Source of the DNA: Vombatus ursinus
Taxonomy: Eukaryota; Chordata; Mammalia; Diprotodontia; Vombatidae
DNA length: 64,000 bases
Reading direction: 5' to 3'
Assembly: GCF_900497805.2 (NCBI RefSeq)
Contig: NW_020954548.1
Span: 9,534,794 to 9,598,793 of the forward strand
Shown: positions 31,919 through 43,905 of the stretch, one piece after another
How the letters are laid out: each line of letters starts with the position of its first letter
How positions within the stretch are numbered: position 1 is the first letter of the stretch
Notes under the pieces: generated by a model
Databases searched by the model: none
What the model was told of the DNA's origin: nothing
What the model saw: only the letters and a program-made list of their open reading frames with translations
Position numbers and translations under genes: made by a program

Positions 31919-32040
31919 AACACTAAGACAAGCATTCTGGAGTCTTCATAAATAAGCCAATTTGCCCATGGCCAGGCAAAAGATGGGGATGCCTTTGGAA
32001 AGCTTTCAAGTAGCAATGTTTCTGGTATAGTTTCTAGATG

Positions 32041-32300
32041 GATGCGGAAACCTCTAACCCAGAGGCTCTTGACCATTTTTGGCCATGAACCTCTTTGAAT
32101 GTCTGATACGGCCTGTAAGCCTCTCTTACAATTATGCTTTTAGTTGTATAAAATACATAAGATTACAAAGGGAAAAAATTACATTGAAATAAAGAGGCAT
32201 TTTTCCCATCTAAGTTCATAGGACCCCCCCCATATCTATTCATCGGCCCCACGTTAAGAATCTCGGCTCTCAATGTTCCTTCCAATCCTACAGATGAATT
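32041..32300. mobile_element. hAT-type element inside a SINE tail
   Basis: hAT copy at 32060-32266: 'agaggctcttgaccattttt', 'ggccatgaacctctttgaat', 'taaaatacataagattacaa', end 'acgttaagaatct'. Same family as 26644 and 42966. The flanks 'aacctctaa' and 'ctctcaatgttccttccaat' together read as a SINE tail (consensus 'gacctctaaggtcccttcc'), so this hAT also landed in a SINE tail. Confidence 0.72.
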
Positions 32301-32530
32301 TACAATTGCACTGAGGGAGTTAGATTGAGTAGGGTCAGGCATATTGGATCTGTATGCTCAGAAAAAAGTGCCATGATGATATGCTTGATGTGGTGGCATC
32401 CATACTGAAGATGAAAGAAGTCAGTCCATAGAAGGATGAGACATCTATTTAGCCCCCTCATGTCTAACCCATCAGAAGCTAATTTTCCCTGGACAACACT
32501 AGATTTGGGACCCAAAAACCAAGTTACTTG
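32301..32530. other. Unassigned sequence
   Basis: Nothing recognised. Confidence 0.4.
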
Positions 32531-32534
32531 CCTT

Positions 32535-32665
32535 TCTTTTGACTCAGGTCTTAAACTCCCAGAGAATGGGATCCATGTGTATGCAAAGACTTTCTTAATG
32601 CCCTAATATAAACCCACACGCAAATAGGTATTTAAGTAAATTCCTTTTGATTGTTAATCCATAAT
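32535..32665 (+). mobile_element. Possible L2 3' tip, strongly decayed
   Basis: 'cttaaactcccagagaatgg' and 'aataggtatttaagtaaat' fit a decayed L2 terminus. Confidence 0.4.
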
Positions 32666-34558
32666 ATGAAAAATATATCTCCTACTGAGGATAAATGAGA
32701 CAATATATATGAGAATGCTTTGACTTTTGAGAAGAGAGCTTCTTTATATACCTGATACCATTTTTAAAAATAATTAATAATGTTAACAATAAGAATAAAT
32801 TTGGTGTAAGAGAAATCAAAACTCATTATGTTTGGCTCCTTAAGGAGAGCCTCTGAAAGCTGCTTTTGATAGCCTAGTAACAGCTGTTACTTGAGGTTTC
32901 AGAAATATAGAAATATGATAATGGGGGAAAACAAGAACTCTGAAGACTCACTGTCCCTAATTGTTCTACAATTATGAGTGGCAATGGATCTCAAGTTATT
33001 TACTGCTTTGATTATGCTAACCATAAAATACACTGCACAGATTTTTCCTGTTGACCCAGCCCTATCCTTAAGATGAAATTTGTCTTCCAAATGACATGGT
33101 TCTGACATTTATATCCAAGAAGATAGCACCACTGATCATATTAAAGGGATCATTTGCGATACATCTGACTACTTTGGCCTCCTCCTCTTCCACCACCATG
33201 ATGCTTTAGAATAAATGTCCCAATTCTCACCTTTATCAGTTTCTTTAAACAGTCGCTTTCTCTCCATTTCCAAATGCTTAGATCAGCTCTGTTCAAAGAA
33301 GGAACATATTAATAGCAAGTTCTCTATTCCCTCTAGGATGCTTTCAAGTCCTCTCTGTTTTTAATCTTTGCCCAGCTCCAAGACTAACCACATTGAATGA
33401 TGTGAATACCAGGTTTCTTGTTTCAGTATGAAGATGGCCAGATTGAGTTCTGCAAAGATGAAAAATAAAATGAAGTACAATAAAACTCATCTTCTGTTAA
33501 ACTGTGGATTTGAAAAAGTGCATCATGATAAAGATTAAAAAAGGATTCCAAAAAAAGGGAAGATATAAAATATTCCCATCTTATCTATAGAGAGGTGAGA
33601 AACTCTGGTATAAACAGAGTGATGCTGACCTGCTCCTTAATAACACAGAAAGATAAAGAACATGGAGACAGAATTTGGAGTGCATCTGAAGAAAAATACA
33701 AGGTTGGGGGTTTGGGATTCACATCACACAGAGAAAAGGGGCTGTTGATTTAAGTGGTGTGAGAAAATGGAGAAGATACTACTTAAAACGGTAACCAATG
33801 TTGTTTATTTTGGATACAAGCTGGAGAATAATATTATGGCAGAGAAAAAGAAGTTATCTCTTGTGAATTGTTTTGAATTATGGGGCGAGCAAGAGAGGCT
33901 TACAGCATATGACATTTAGAATTGCAATTTCTAAGCAGAGCGCCATGTCTGATATATCATTTATTGTCTCTGTCTCCATCCTTCTCAGGCTGCATTAAGG
34001 ACAGATTCAAACCTCTCTTCTCCGGGTCTCGGTTTTCATGTTGATTTGGAGGGCATTCCCCCCCCCCCGTTTCAACAGAGACATATTTTTCTCCCCCTCT
34101 GAATGTTTATTACTTCACTAAATATTCAGGTCTAGGAAGCTGTCTCCTTTGCTTTTTGCATGAATCCTACTCACCTTCTTTCTAGAATTGTGCATCTTTT
34201 CTTGAGAGCAAGAAATTGCCTAGAAAAAGGTCAGTACTAGAACGGTGGGTCGTCCAACATGTTGTGATTGAAATTGGTGCTTAACTATTCTGGTGGTAGT
34301 TGTTTCTACTGGGCCAGTGAAAGAAAGCATGCCAGATCATACATCACACCATGCTGGTTCAGAAGATCAAAAAGACGGTTTCAATTACCACACAGTGTTC
34401 TCATCTACTTCCTGTTGTAAAAGTGTGCTTCTTCTACAGTGCCACTATTTGTAAATGTTTCCTTCCTCCTCCTAAGTACTGTATTTCAGAGCCAGGCAGA
34501 GGATGTGTCTATATTTAAGACTGTCACATAACATGTGAATGCATGTATAATCATATGT
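32666..34558. other. Repeat-poor stretch
   Basis: About 1.9 kb with no recognised transposon. 33840-34230 looks the most complex in composition (for example 'cagagcgccatgtctgat', 'gctgcattaaggacagattc') and includes a C10 run at about 34060-34069. No coding frame is convincing. Could hold conserved regulatory DNA, but that is inference. Confidence 0.4.
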
Positions 34559-34559
34559 T

Positions 34560-35085
34560 ATAATAAGAATAATTATGCTGATAGAACACTTTAAGATTCG
34601 TGAAGTACTTTAAGAACATAATGCCTCACTGGATCCTCACAATAACCCTGTGAGATAGGTACCAGAGGAAGGTAGGAAACAAGCATTTATTAAGTACCTA
34701 CTATGTGCCAGTCACTATGCTGGGCACTTTACAATTATTTCATTTTATCCTAGCAAGAGACTTGGGAGATAGCAGCTATTATTATTCCCAATTTACAGTT
34801 GAGGAAACTGAGGCAAACAGAGAGTAAGTGATTTGCCCAGAGTCATACAATAGTAAGTATATGAGGCCAGATTTAAACTTGGGCCTTCCTGACTCCAGTT
34901 TGAGTTCTTTCTCTATCTGCTATGCCACCTAGCTGACTCATACTGTAGGTTTATCCATATGTTACTAACAGGTAACTAGAAGTCATATGACTTGCCAATA
35001 GTTGCACAGTCAATATGTATCAGAGGCGGAATTGGATCCCAGGTCTTCTACACTCTACGGGCCACACTCTATCCACTAAACCATT
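34560..35085 (-). mobile_element. MIR3-like SINE with nested younger SINE
   Basis: Outer antisense MIR3-like: 34560-34662 ('tcctcacaataaccctgtga') and 34960-35085 ('gtcaatatgtatcagaggcg', 'gatcccaggtcttct'). Inner antisense SINE at about 34672-34935: 'aagcatttattaagtaccta', 'cagttgaggaaactgaggca', full head end 'tgctatgccacctagctga'. Confidence 0.75.
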
Positions 35086-35350
35086 TTTTTGTATACCTAT
35101 ATAGCCACTCTTATTTACAAAAAAAAGGTGCCCATTCACAAATTGATGATAGTACTTAACTTTGTGCAGAGAAAAGATTGAGTCAATAAAGAAAATGAAA
35201 TTCATTTTAAAAAATACTGCCCAAATGTAATTACAGTGAATTCCAAAATAATTCCTAACATGAAAAGCATTTTTAGTATTATCTATATTTAAAAAGGGAA
35301 AATGATTAAGTAAGCTTTCATTGAGATCAAAAGAACCAAAAATTTTAAAA
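35086..35350. other. Unassigned sequence
   Basis: AT-rich, nothing recognised. Confidence 0.4.
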
Positions 35351-35352
35351 AT

Positions 35353-35621
35353 ATATTTGATGTGTTGTTGTTGTTTAGTTCATTAGTCATGTCTGACTCT
35401 TCATGACCCCATTGGAGGTTTTCTTGGCAAAGATACTGGAGTGGTTCGCCATTTCCTTCTCCAGCTCATTTTACAGGTGAGGAAACTGAGGCAAACAGGG
35501 TGAAGTGACTTGCCCAGGGTCACATAGCTAGGAAGTGTCTGAGGCTGGATTTGAACTCGGCTCCTCCTGACTCTGGGGCCGGCACTCTATCTGCTGCGCC
35601 ACCTACTTGCCCATATTTGAT
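35353..35621 (-). mobile_element. Full-length MAR1-type CORE-SINE with target-site duplication
   Basis: Minus-strand copy at 35362-35612. Tail (TTG)n and 'gtctgactcttcatgacccc', 'ggcaaagatactggagtgg', 'gaggaaactgaggcaaacag', CORE 'cttgcccagggtcacatagc', head 'tgctgcgccacctacttgcc'. ATATTTGAT occurs on both sides (35353-35361, 35613-35621), a perfect 9-bp duplication. Best-preserved MAR1-type copy here. Confidence 0.93.
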
Positions 35622-36695
35622 ATAGAATTCCCTTTTTTAAAAACTTGATAGAAGTTGAGGAGGAGATATTTTCACAAACTTCATTATGCTTTTATTAAGG
35701 GTTTTCCCAAACTTCGGCAGGTTCCATCTTCCAATCAGCAGATGGGCTGGCTTCTGAACGTAGGCATTATATCCTGAATACACAGAATCTTTTCTCTAAC
35801 ATTGCCTACAATCAAATGGAATTCAGTGAAAAATGAATCTACTTACATAACTATTACAAGCACCTCATCAAAAATAATGCTGCCTCCCCTAGAAAAGGTT
35901 TCCTGAATTGATCCTGAGGACAGAGTACTTGTAAAGCTTCATTCTACACACATAGCATAACTATAAAGTCGGCAAAGTTATTTTAAACTTGATATGTATG
36001 TGAGTGTGTGTATGCAAGTGCACATATATGTGTGAGAGGGTGTGTTTATATGTGTATGCAACTCTGGCTTCAAGCCTATACCATTTGAATAAGATTTTCC
36101 TCCATGGAAAAAAGAATATCTCTCCTCTCTAGAGACCAAGATTAAATGTATGTAGGGGTGAATATACACACACAACACACACACATACATGCACACATAC
36201 ATCTTATACACACAAATAAGTTTTGTCCCTCAAGACAACCAACTATAAGGCTATAGCATAGTCACATTTTTTGTGACTTGAAAGTCATATGTCATCTCTG
36301 ATTTAAAAAAAAAATTTCTTTAACTTTTAAGCAACAACAACTAAAAATTCCCCACCTTGGACATAAACTATATTCATTGGTCTTGGTTCTAAATAATTTT
36401 TGGCCACTGCAAAAAATCAAACGCAACCTCAAAGGTCAGAATTTGCTCACATCCAAGATATTCAAACAAACACATCATGGACTTGGTAGCCAATGACAGC
36501 ACTCTTGGCAGAAGATTGTATAGACATCCGAGGGGAGAACACGCTGAACATATTATCTCAGTCATATTACACATACACATCTGCATATACACACACATTT
36601 AAGAATGGAGGAATAGTACCAGACCTGTGAATTCAATGTTGTACAGAATTCCAGTGATATGGATTGCCAACTTGTCTGGAACTTATGGCCTGAAA
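35622..36695. other. Unassigned sequence with TG/CA-rich patches
   Basis: Interrupted TG-rich (35995-36060) and CA-rich (36165-36210) patches. Otherwise no repeat or gene recognised. Confidence 0.5.
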
Positions 36696-36697
36696 CG

Positions 36698-36825
36698 CTG
36701 CCTCACGTACTGAAAGGCCAAGTCACTTACCTATGGTCTCATAGCTAATCTGTGTCTGAGACAAGACATGAACGATGCTTTTCCTGACTCCAGCGCCAGT
36801 CCTCTATAAGCCATGCTGCAAAACA
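36698..36825 (-). mobile_element. SINE fragment, antisense
   Basis: 'ggccaagtcacttacctatg', 'cttttcctgactccagcgcc', then 'agtcctctataagccatgct'. Confidence 0.65.
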
Positions 36826-37042
36826 CATGCACGTCTATGTCTATACATGTAACATATGTCTGTGTATATGGTTACTTCAACAAACATTTACAGAGTATCT
36901 ACTCTGTGCCACACACTATGAATAAACACATGAAAAAGTATTTATTAAGCAGTTACTATACTATGCACTAGACATTGTAATAAGTCCCTGACCTTGAGTA
37001 GATTATATTCTATTGGGAGGAAACAACATGAACATATATAAA

Positions 37043-37110
37043 TAAATACTATATATATGTATATATGTATGTATGTATGTATGTATGTGTATATGTGTGT
37101 GTGTGTTGTC
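37043..37110 (+). repeat. (TATG)n/(TG)n microsatellite
   Basis: TATATATG and TATG units passing into (TG)n, directly beside the SINE at 37104. Confidence 0.9.
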
Positions 37111-37341
37111 ATTCAGTCATGACTGACTCTTCATGACCCCATTTGGGGTTTTCTTGGCAAAGATATTGGAGTGGTTTGCCATTTCCTTCTCCAGCTCATT
37201 TTACAGATGAAGAAACTGAGAAAAAGAGAGTAAGTGATTTGCCTAGGGTCACACAGCTAGTAAGCATCTGAGGCCAGATTTTAACTCAGATCTTCCTGAC
37301 TCTAGGTCCAGTGCTCTATCCACTGTGCTACCTATGTGCCC
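37104..37341 (-). mobile_element. MAR1-type CORE-SINE
   Basis: 'gtcattcagtcatgactgac', 'tggggttttcttggcaaaga', 'ttcctaggg'-type CORE and head end 'ccactgtgctacctatgtgc'. TATG/TG repeats lie on both sides, so it appears to sit inside a microsatellite. Confidence 0.88.
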
Positions 37342-37400
37342 TACATATATATGTGTGTACACGTGTGTATATATGCATATGTACATACATACATATATTT
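37342..37400 (+). repeat. TATATG/ACATAC microsatellite
   Basis: Simple repeat that mirrors the one left of the SINE. Confidence 0.85.
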
Positions 37401-38068
37401 ACATACAAGAAATATAAAGTATCATAACAGCAGTGAGGCTCCAATAATCATGAGGATGAGGAAGAACCCTGTGTAGGAGATGACATATGAGTTGATTCCC
37501 GACAAAAGTCAAGGATTATAAAAGGCAGAAAGAAACAGGAAGCGCATTCCAAACATGTAGAACCATCTGAGGCACAAAGAAGGAGGGTAGAGTGGTGTGT
37601 ACAGAGAACGTCAAATCAGCCAATTTGGCTGGAATGTAGAGTTCTGCAAAGGGGAGTTGGTATAATAAGCCAGGAAAGGAAGATTAGCAAGGTTTCAGAT
37701 GTCAGCCATGGAATTTTGTATTTTATCCTAGAGGAAAGAGGGAGTCACTGGAACCTCTTAAGCAGAGGAGTAAAAAAGTCAGACCTTTGCTTTAGAAATA
37801 TCTATTTGTTAGCTGAGTGAAAGATGGACTGGATAAAGGAGAGGCTGGATGCAGGGAGAGCAATTACGATGCTATTCTGATAGTGACCCAGGGTGATGTC
37901 CATGTGAGCAGGGACTAGGGAATAGGTACATGAGATATTATGGAAGTAGAACTGTGAAGACTTGGCAAGTGATTCTGTACAAGAGGTGAGGAAGAGTGAA
38001 TAGAGGAGGTGACAAATCTGGGTAACTATGGTGCCATCCACAGAAACAGAGAATTTAGGGAAAGAGAT

Positions 38069-38200
38069 CAGTTGTTTGTTTGTTTGTTTATTTGTTTGTT
38101 TGCTTTGGGGGGGAAATATTGGTATATGTATACATGTGTATATATGTGTATGTATACACACATGCATACTTATGCAAATACATACACTTAGAATACATGA
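38069..38200 (+). repeat. (TTTG)n and TATG-rich low complexity
   Basis: GTTTGTTT units at 38071-38100, then TATATG/TGTA repeats to about 38200. Confidence 0.85.
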
Positions 38201-39190
38201 GTGTGTATGTATAACCCATCTAACCTCATGCATTACAATACCAATGATAGGGTTAGGTCACAATGATAAAGAGATCACTTCCATCTCTATGACAATCTAT
38301 TTACATCTTGGATAACTGACTGAATGATGTCACAAGAGGGATTCACACCATTATCAGGTGGTTTGGTGCTACAAGTTAATGATATTTAAAAAAAACATGC
38401 TTCTAGTAAGACAATTCTGGAGTACATAAGTGTGTTCTGCCATATACATATGCTTATCCACACGTTTGTGCACATATATCACATAAACAATTTTATACAT
38501 ATTTCAAATGTTCATGCTAAACATTATTACAAACTATAATTTAAAAGGCATATTGGTGTCACTTGCTTGAAATTTTTATTATTATTTATTATTTTCTGTG
38601 TTTCCATATTATGTGATAAGCATTGAAATTTACCTTCCTACCTCAACACATTTCTGTCTCTACAACCATACCCTTTTCCTCTGAGGTGGAGGAAAAGATG
38701 TCTTTCTTCCTCTTTAGGCCCTCAACTTCTATGACCTAGATAAATCATTAGCATCCTATTGACTGAAGATCCCCCAAGGTGACTAAAAAGCTATTGCAAA
38801 GAAACAAAGCACTATCATTTTTATCTTGATTTGGTTCCAACATAATATACAAGAATACAACTACTACCATGTGGAAGTCTACAAAACATTTTTAAGGAGT
38901 TCTAATATTCAAAAAGTTTAGAAACTACTTCATCAATAGCTTTCTCATTCTACTATAGATATCCCCTACCTCATCACATCTTCTCCTTCCTTCTTTCCTT
39001 TTCTTTCTCCCTCTGTCCCTCCTTCCCTCTCTCCTGTCTCCTGTCTTTGCCTCTTTCTTCTCTGTCTCTGTCTCTCTTTCGACCCCCACCCCAACCCACT
39101 GACTCCTTTCCTTCTGCCTCCAAATCTAATGTTATCCCTTTCATAAAATGCCTCCCTTTTCTAAGTGGAATTTCCTTCCTTAAATATCTA
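38201..39190. other. Unassigned sequence with pyrimidine-rich tract
   Basis: No element recognised before a CT-rich low-complexity tract at about 38980-39090. Confidence 0.5.
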
Positions 39191-39194
39191 GCAT

Positions 39195-39905
39195 CCAACC
39201 CACCATTCTACTAAACCTTCACCATGAAGTTCACCATTGACCTCTTGTTTGCCAAATCCAACGACCTGTTCTCTTTCTTCATTTTCTCTATAGCAGTCCA
39301 CAGTGCTCATCACTTCCTCCTTTAAACTCTCTCCCTTTAGCTTCTATGTCCCTACAGTTCCTTGGATTTCCTTCCACTCTTCTGATTGATCCTCCTTTAG
39401 TGACTTTCCTGCTTCCTCCTCTTCCTTCTACTCCCTAACTATGAGTGTTCTCCCAGTTGCCTAAGATCAAAATAATTGAGCTATTATCAGTTCATTTTTC
39501 TCCATTGTCCAATACACAGTAACAAATTCCCATCAATTTTTCTTCCAAGACATTTCTAATAGTGCTCCTTCCTTCTCCATGTCCACTGCCATTGACCCAG
39601 TCCAAGTTCTCATTACCTGTCCCTTGCTTATTTTAATAGCCCCCTAACTTGTGTCCCTGCTTCCAGGTTCTAAACTCTTCTCTTCTATTCTTCAATTTCT
39701 CTAAGATGGTGACCTCTCCAGCAAGGACCTGTCAGTTTCCTAGGGCATCCCACCTACACACACACACACACACCAGTTGTTTTGAAAGTCAATTTAGTCC
39801 TGCTCATTTATAGTCCCAAAATTATTACTTATAACTCTGCTTGAAAGCTTGCCTGATCCAACAACCTTTCTCCAAATACAACTCTACTTAAACTAACCCT
39901 AAAAA
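39195..39905 (+). mobile_element. L2 LINE ORF2-region remnant
   Basis: Sense L2, internal. 39225-39330 corresponds to the reverse-transcriptase block whose protein motif in the family is AFDTVDH; here it survives only as 'cctctt..gccaaatccaa' and 'cagtccacagtgctcatcac'. 39455-39700 corresponds to the C-terminal region ('agttctcattacctgtccct', 'agccccctaac'). Many disruptions, no open frame. A (CA)n tract lies at 39757-39773. Confidence 0.65.
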
Positions 39906-40084
39906 TTAGCATACACCCAAAAGTGCAAGACCTGAAAGGCAATGTAACATAGTTCATGAAAATTCAATAATTAAAATAGTTAATCAGAATTACAACTGGA
40001 TCAACAATGCTAGGATGAGACTTCTTCAGCCTAATGCTGCCACAATGTCAGTATCCCCTTACCTACATATACTTAATCTTCTTA

Positions 40085-40318
40085 AAAGTAATAGGAACTC
40101 ACATTTCTACAGTTCATTAGGGTTTTCAAAATGCTTTCTGCACAATAGCCTGTGCATTATTATATTCTATTTTATAGATGAGGAAGCTGAATTTCAGAGA
40201 GGTTAGATACCTTGTTTACAATTACACAGCTAATAAGGGCTGAGACCAGGACTTAAACTCAGGCCTTCTTGTTCCAAGACCAGAGAACTTTCTGCTAACC
40301 ATGGTGTAGTACCTTTCC
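40085..40318 (-). mobile_element. MIR-type SINE, antisense
   Basis: 'tttctacagttcattagggt', 'tttatagatgaggaagctga', 'acaattacacagctaataag', 'ttaaactcaggccttct'. Confidence 0.75.
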
Positions 40319-40882
40319 TCTTAGGTCCTATGCATCTCTGTGTTTCTCTAAACTCTCAAGTTCTTTCCATCTCTCTTAAACACTCATAAATGTCTGGCAG
40401 CTTCTTTGGTTCGGTCTAACTGAAATATCCAAGTATTTTATAACTTAGATTAATTTATCATTTAACATAGCTATCTCCTTTCAACAGTCCTCATTCAGTG
40501 ATTAAGTCCAAATCTATTGATGAATTGTCCTTTACATCAAAGGCAAAATTGTGGTGATGTGCTTTTACATTGCAGGTTAAAACTCCCTTGTTTTTGGACA
40601 GCTTTAATCTTCATATCTTCTCTCTTCACTACCACTAAGAGCCACATCCCCATATATTAGCTGGAATGATATATTATTCCATACTCAAGCCACCAGAAGT
40701 ACTGACTAACACATTGCAAATGTTTCCTCTTATTGCTGATATACTACACGATAATTTATTAGAATGCAATATCCTCTTAAAACATGTACCTTTCATTGTC
40801 ATTTTGTCACAGAGAAGTTTAGGTTGTGGTTATGTTGTAAGTGGTTTGCTGTTTAAATCTTGTACAAGCTTGTGACTATCCA
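40319..40882. other. Unassigned sequence
   Basis: Nothing recognised. Confidence 0.4.
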
Positions 40883-40884
40883 CA

Positions 40885-41030
40885 GAATCATAGGATGTTA
40901 GACCTGGAAGAGGCATAAAGGTTTATTTAATTTAATCCATCTTATTTTACAGATGAGGAAGCTGAAAAGACTTAAAAGGGGAAGTAATTTGGCCATAGCC
41001 ACATGGGAGGTGATATTCAGAGTTAGAGTC
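40885..41030 (-). mobile_element. MIR/THER-type SINE, antisense
   Basis: 'gaatcataggatgttagacc', 'tggaagaggcataaagg', 'ttacagatgaggaagctga'. Confidence 0.72.
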
Positions 41031-41174
41031 ATGGTGGGGGACTTAAAGAGAGGGATGGGGATAGGGAATGGACCTTTTATTTCATAAGTATATGTGAGTA
41101 GATGTATGGGAAATTCCCAAGTGAATAAACTCTTTGCAACCAGCAACTTCTCTATAACGTATAGTCTTAGAGAG

Positions 41175-41310
41175 CTGCCTAGAACAGTGACAGGTTAAGT
41201 GTCTTGCCCAGGGTCACTCAGCCAATATGTGCTAGAGATGGAACTTGAATCCAGGTCTTTGCAGTTTCAAAGATCACTCTCTATTTGCTATGTGAGAGAC
41301 ACAAACAAAT
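41175..41310 (-). mobile_element. MIR-type SINE, antisense
   Basis: 'aggttaagtgtcttgcccag', 'ggtcactcagccaatatgtg', 'cttgaatccaggtctttgc'. Confidence 0.72.
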
Positions 41311-42350
41311 TCAGTTTCCTGGAATGTCTGAATGGAAAGATTTAAGATAAAACCTAGAAAAAAGTTTTGAAAGAGATAAAATTTGCCTTAAGGATCATAT
41401 TATTGTCCCTTTATATGCCATTCTTTTCACATCCTATGTCCCTCCCCAAATGCTGCCTGAGCATTCAGCTGTCATGCTCCACATAAATATAGTTCCTCAT
41501 ATTCTAGATATTTCCTGATGTTCTACATCCTCTCTCCTGATACTTACTTGTAAAGCACCCCAAGTACTTGACATCTCTTTTGATGTCTGAAAACCGCATG
41601 AGCATCTAATTCATAGAAAAGTGCTAATAACTGATAAGAAGTCCAAACTTCACTAGGCTGGTCCTCAGACCACAACTGCTTATCTAATACCAAAAGACTT
41701 TCTATCTTGATAGAACCTGTCAAAGCTTTTGTTCCATTGGTACAGTCTGAAAACTCTAGATCACTTCTCTTCTTTCCCTTCCTTCTTTCTCAACACCACT
41801 AGTGCTGTATGAAGTTGACCAGGTAGCCTACATTTCCTTTAGTCCATATATAGGAAAAATGCTAGCTAATGTGTAAATCTATTGTTCAGAACAGGACCTT
41901 GATTGATGACGCATTCCATGGTGTGAGGACATACATTGTGCCATTCAAATATATGCAACTCACAGACTTTATCTTTCAGTTTCTACAAAGTGCTTGTCAG
42001 AGTATGACTACAAGATTAGCCAAAAAAGATTGATGCTAGAAAAAGGAAATCCAAGGTCAGAGATTATGATAATCCTGAAAGCCAAAATAATGAGAAATCA
42101 AATTTTCAAACATGACATAAAGAAATTCCTGCAGGTATCCCCTACATGAGGAGCAGCCCTAAAGACAGCACCTGCTTGAGAAGTTCCTGTTAAAAGATTC
42201 CCACTAAGAAAGGCAATACTCAGAAGACTCAGAAAGCCCATGGCCAGAAGGGGCCAAACCAGATGAGACTAACTCTGAAAGCATCAGCCAAGAAAGTTGA
42301 CGCATCAGAGTCAAAAAAATAAGAAGAGGCCAATAATCAAATAAAGATTA

Positions 42351-42355
<5 letters not shown>
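41311..42355. other. Unassigned sequence
   Basis: No repeat or gene recognised. Confidence 0.4.

Positions 42356-42403
<48 letters not shown>
42356..42403 (+). repeat. (CA)24 microsatellite
   Basis: 48 nt of uninterrupted CA dinucleotide. Confidence 0.98.
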
Positions 42404-42405
<2 letters not shown>

Positions 42406-42960
42406 CCATCTCCATAATTATCAGAAGTATCAAAGAAGGACCTTAGTAGAGGATCACATATCTTACTTTTGCTATAGTCTCTTCACCTTCCTCTATCTAA
42501 TGTTGTTTCTTTGAAACCTGTTTTTTTTTCTAGAGTAATACTGGAAGTTCCTTTCTTTTTTCTCTGTTAAAGTCTCCTTATCTTTCTACCTAACTATGGT
42601 TCCATAACTCCATTGTCTTCTCTTTCAATCCTCATTCTTTCTTTGCTTTAAGTTTTCTTCACTCCTATCATTGCTTCCAACTCAATCTCAAGAACGAGTC
42701 AAAAAGGCTGGGTGACTTAAGAAAGCCAATGAAAGCACCTAAACAAGCACTTAATAATTCCTAACCAAGAAATGTCACTATATACCCAACATGATTCTGA
42801 ATTGATGATCAACCCATTATAGAAGATAAGACATGCTCTAAGGGATGGATTCTTTCTCTTGTTCCCAAGGTTCACACAGAAACAGTTTGTCCAAAATTAA
42901 TAGCAATTTTAAAGTAGGGAAAGGGCATCCAATAATAAATGAAGATATTTTAAAACGAAC
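42404..42960. other. Unassigned sequence
   Basis: Nothing recognised. Confidence 0.4.
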
Positions 42961-42965
42961 TCAAG

Positions 42966-43156
42966 CATACGGTTTTTGACTTTGTGTCATAGATTACTTT
43001 GGCAGTCTGGTGGTAACTACAGACCCCTTCTCAGAAAAAAAAAAATGTTTCTTTTAAATGCATAAAATAAAATACATAGGTTACAAAGAAAACCTGTTAT
43101 ATTAAAATATAGTTGTCAATGAAAAAAGGTTCATGGACCCCAGGTTAAGAGCTCTA
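42966..43156. mobile_element. Nonautonomous hAT-type DNA transposon
   Basis: Same family as 26644 and 32060: 'actttggcagtctggtggta', 'tttaaatgcataaaataaaa', 'tacataggttacaaagaaaa', end 'ccccaggttaagagct'. Ends eroded, duplication not seen. Confidence 0.72.
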
Positions 43157-43905
43157 TATTGCATATTTATTTGATATACAAAAGTTTTCTTTTTCTTTAG
43201 AGATTCCCACTTGTGAGAATGAAAATATTAAATACATAAAATCAAGATACCCATAACAGCATTTTCATCACACTTCAAAACATGCTAGCCAGAGGGCAGA
43301 GCCAAGATAACCTAGTACAGTCAGTAACTCAGCTGAATTGTCCCAATATTCCCCTCCAAACAACTTTATAATAACTCCTCAAATCAAAGTTTGGAGTAGT
43401 ATAACCAACAAATATGAAACTGACATGTTTTTCCAGCCCAAGACAACTTAGGAGGTCAGCAGGAGAGGTCTGTGACACCCAGGTGGGAGCACACACTGGT
43501 GGGCCTTGGAGGTGGCTGCAAAAGTCACTAGCAGCAACAGCAGCTGCAGGAGGTCATGGTAAGGGGGTTAAGCAACTAGTCAGAAAGAAATTACAGAGGA
43601 CCTTTTGCTGACACCGGGTGCAGCTGGCACTAATTGGCAGCTCTATTACATAGACCTAGTTCTAAGTGGTAATTTCAGGGTGAAGAAGAGCACTGGTGGT
43701 CAATAACAAGGGAACAGGGGCCCTTGTCACAGTACCAAGTCCAAGAGGAGATCTAGTGTTTGTGGCTGCAGGGGACCAAGGTCCCATCCCAGGTAAAGAT
43801 TAGAACACAGTCCAAGACAGCAATGACCACACCTCTCCCCAATAACCCCACATTGGAAGCACCAAAAATTCACAAACCCCCAGAACTAGCTCTGAAAACC
43901 GCAGC

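Larger units (their letters stand above)
36868..38068 (-). mobile_element. Long antisense L2, interrupted by SINE and microsatellites
   Basis: From the 3' terminus ('aacaaacatttacagagtat', and a second L2 tip at 36925-37025) inward. 37400-37560 covers the 3' UTR. 37690-37780 has 'gccatggaattttgtatttt', 'atcctagagg' and 'gtcagacctttgctttagaa'. 37830-38060 is antisense to the ORF2 C-terminal region ('gcagggagagcaattacgat', 'cttggcaagtgattctgtac'). A MAR1 SINE (37104-37341) and TATG arrays lie inside. It is the longest L2 here. Confidence 0.8.

Noticed and set aside
36868-38315. Long Cys/His/Tyr-rich frames near 36-38 kb
   Set aside because: Produced by TATG/TG and TTTG repeats.
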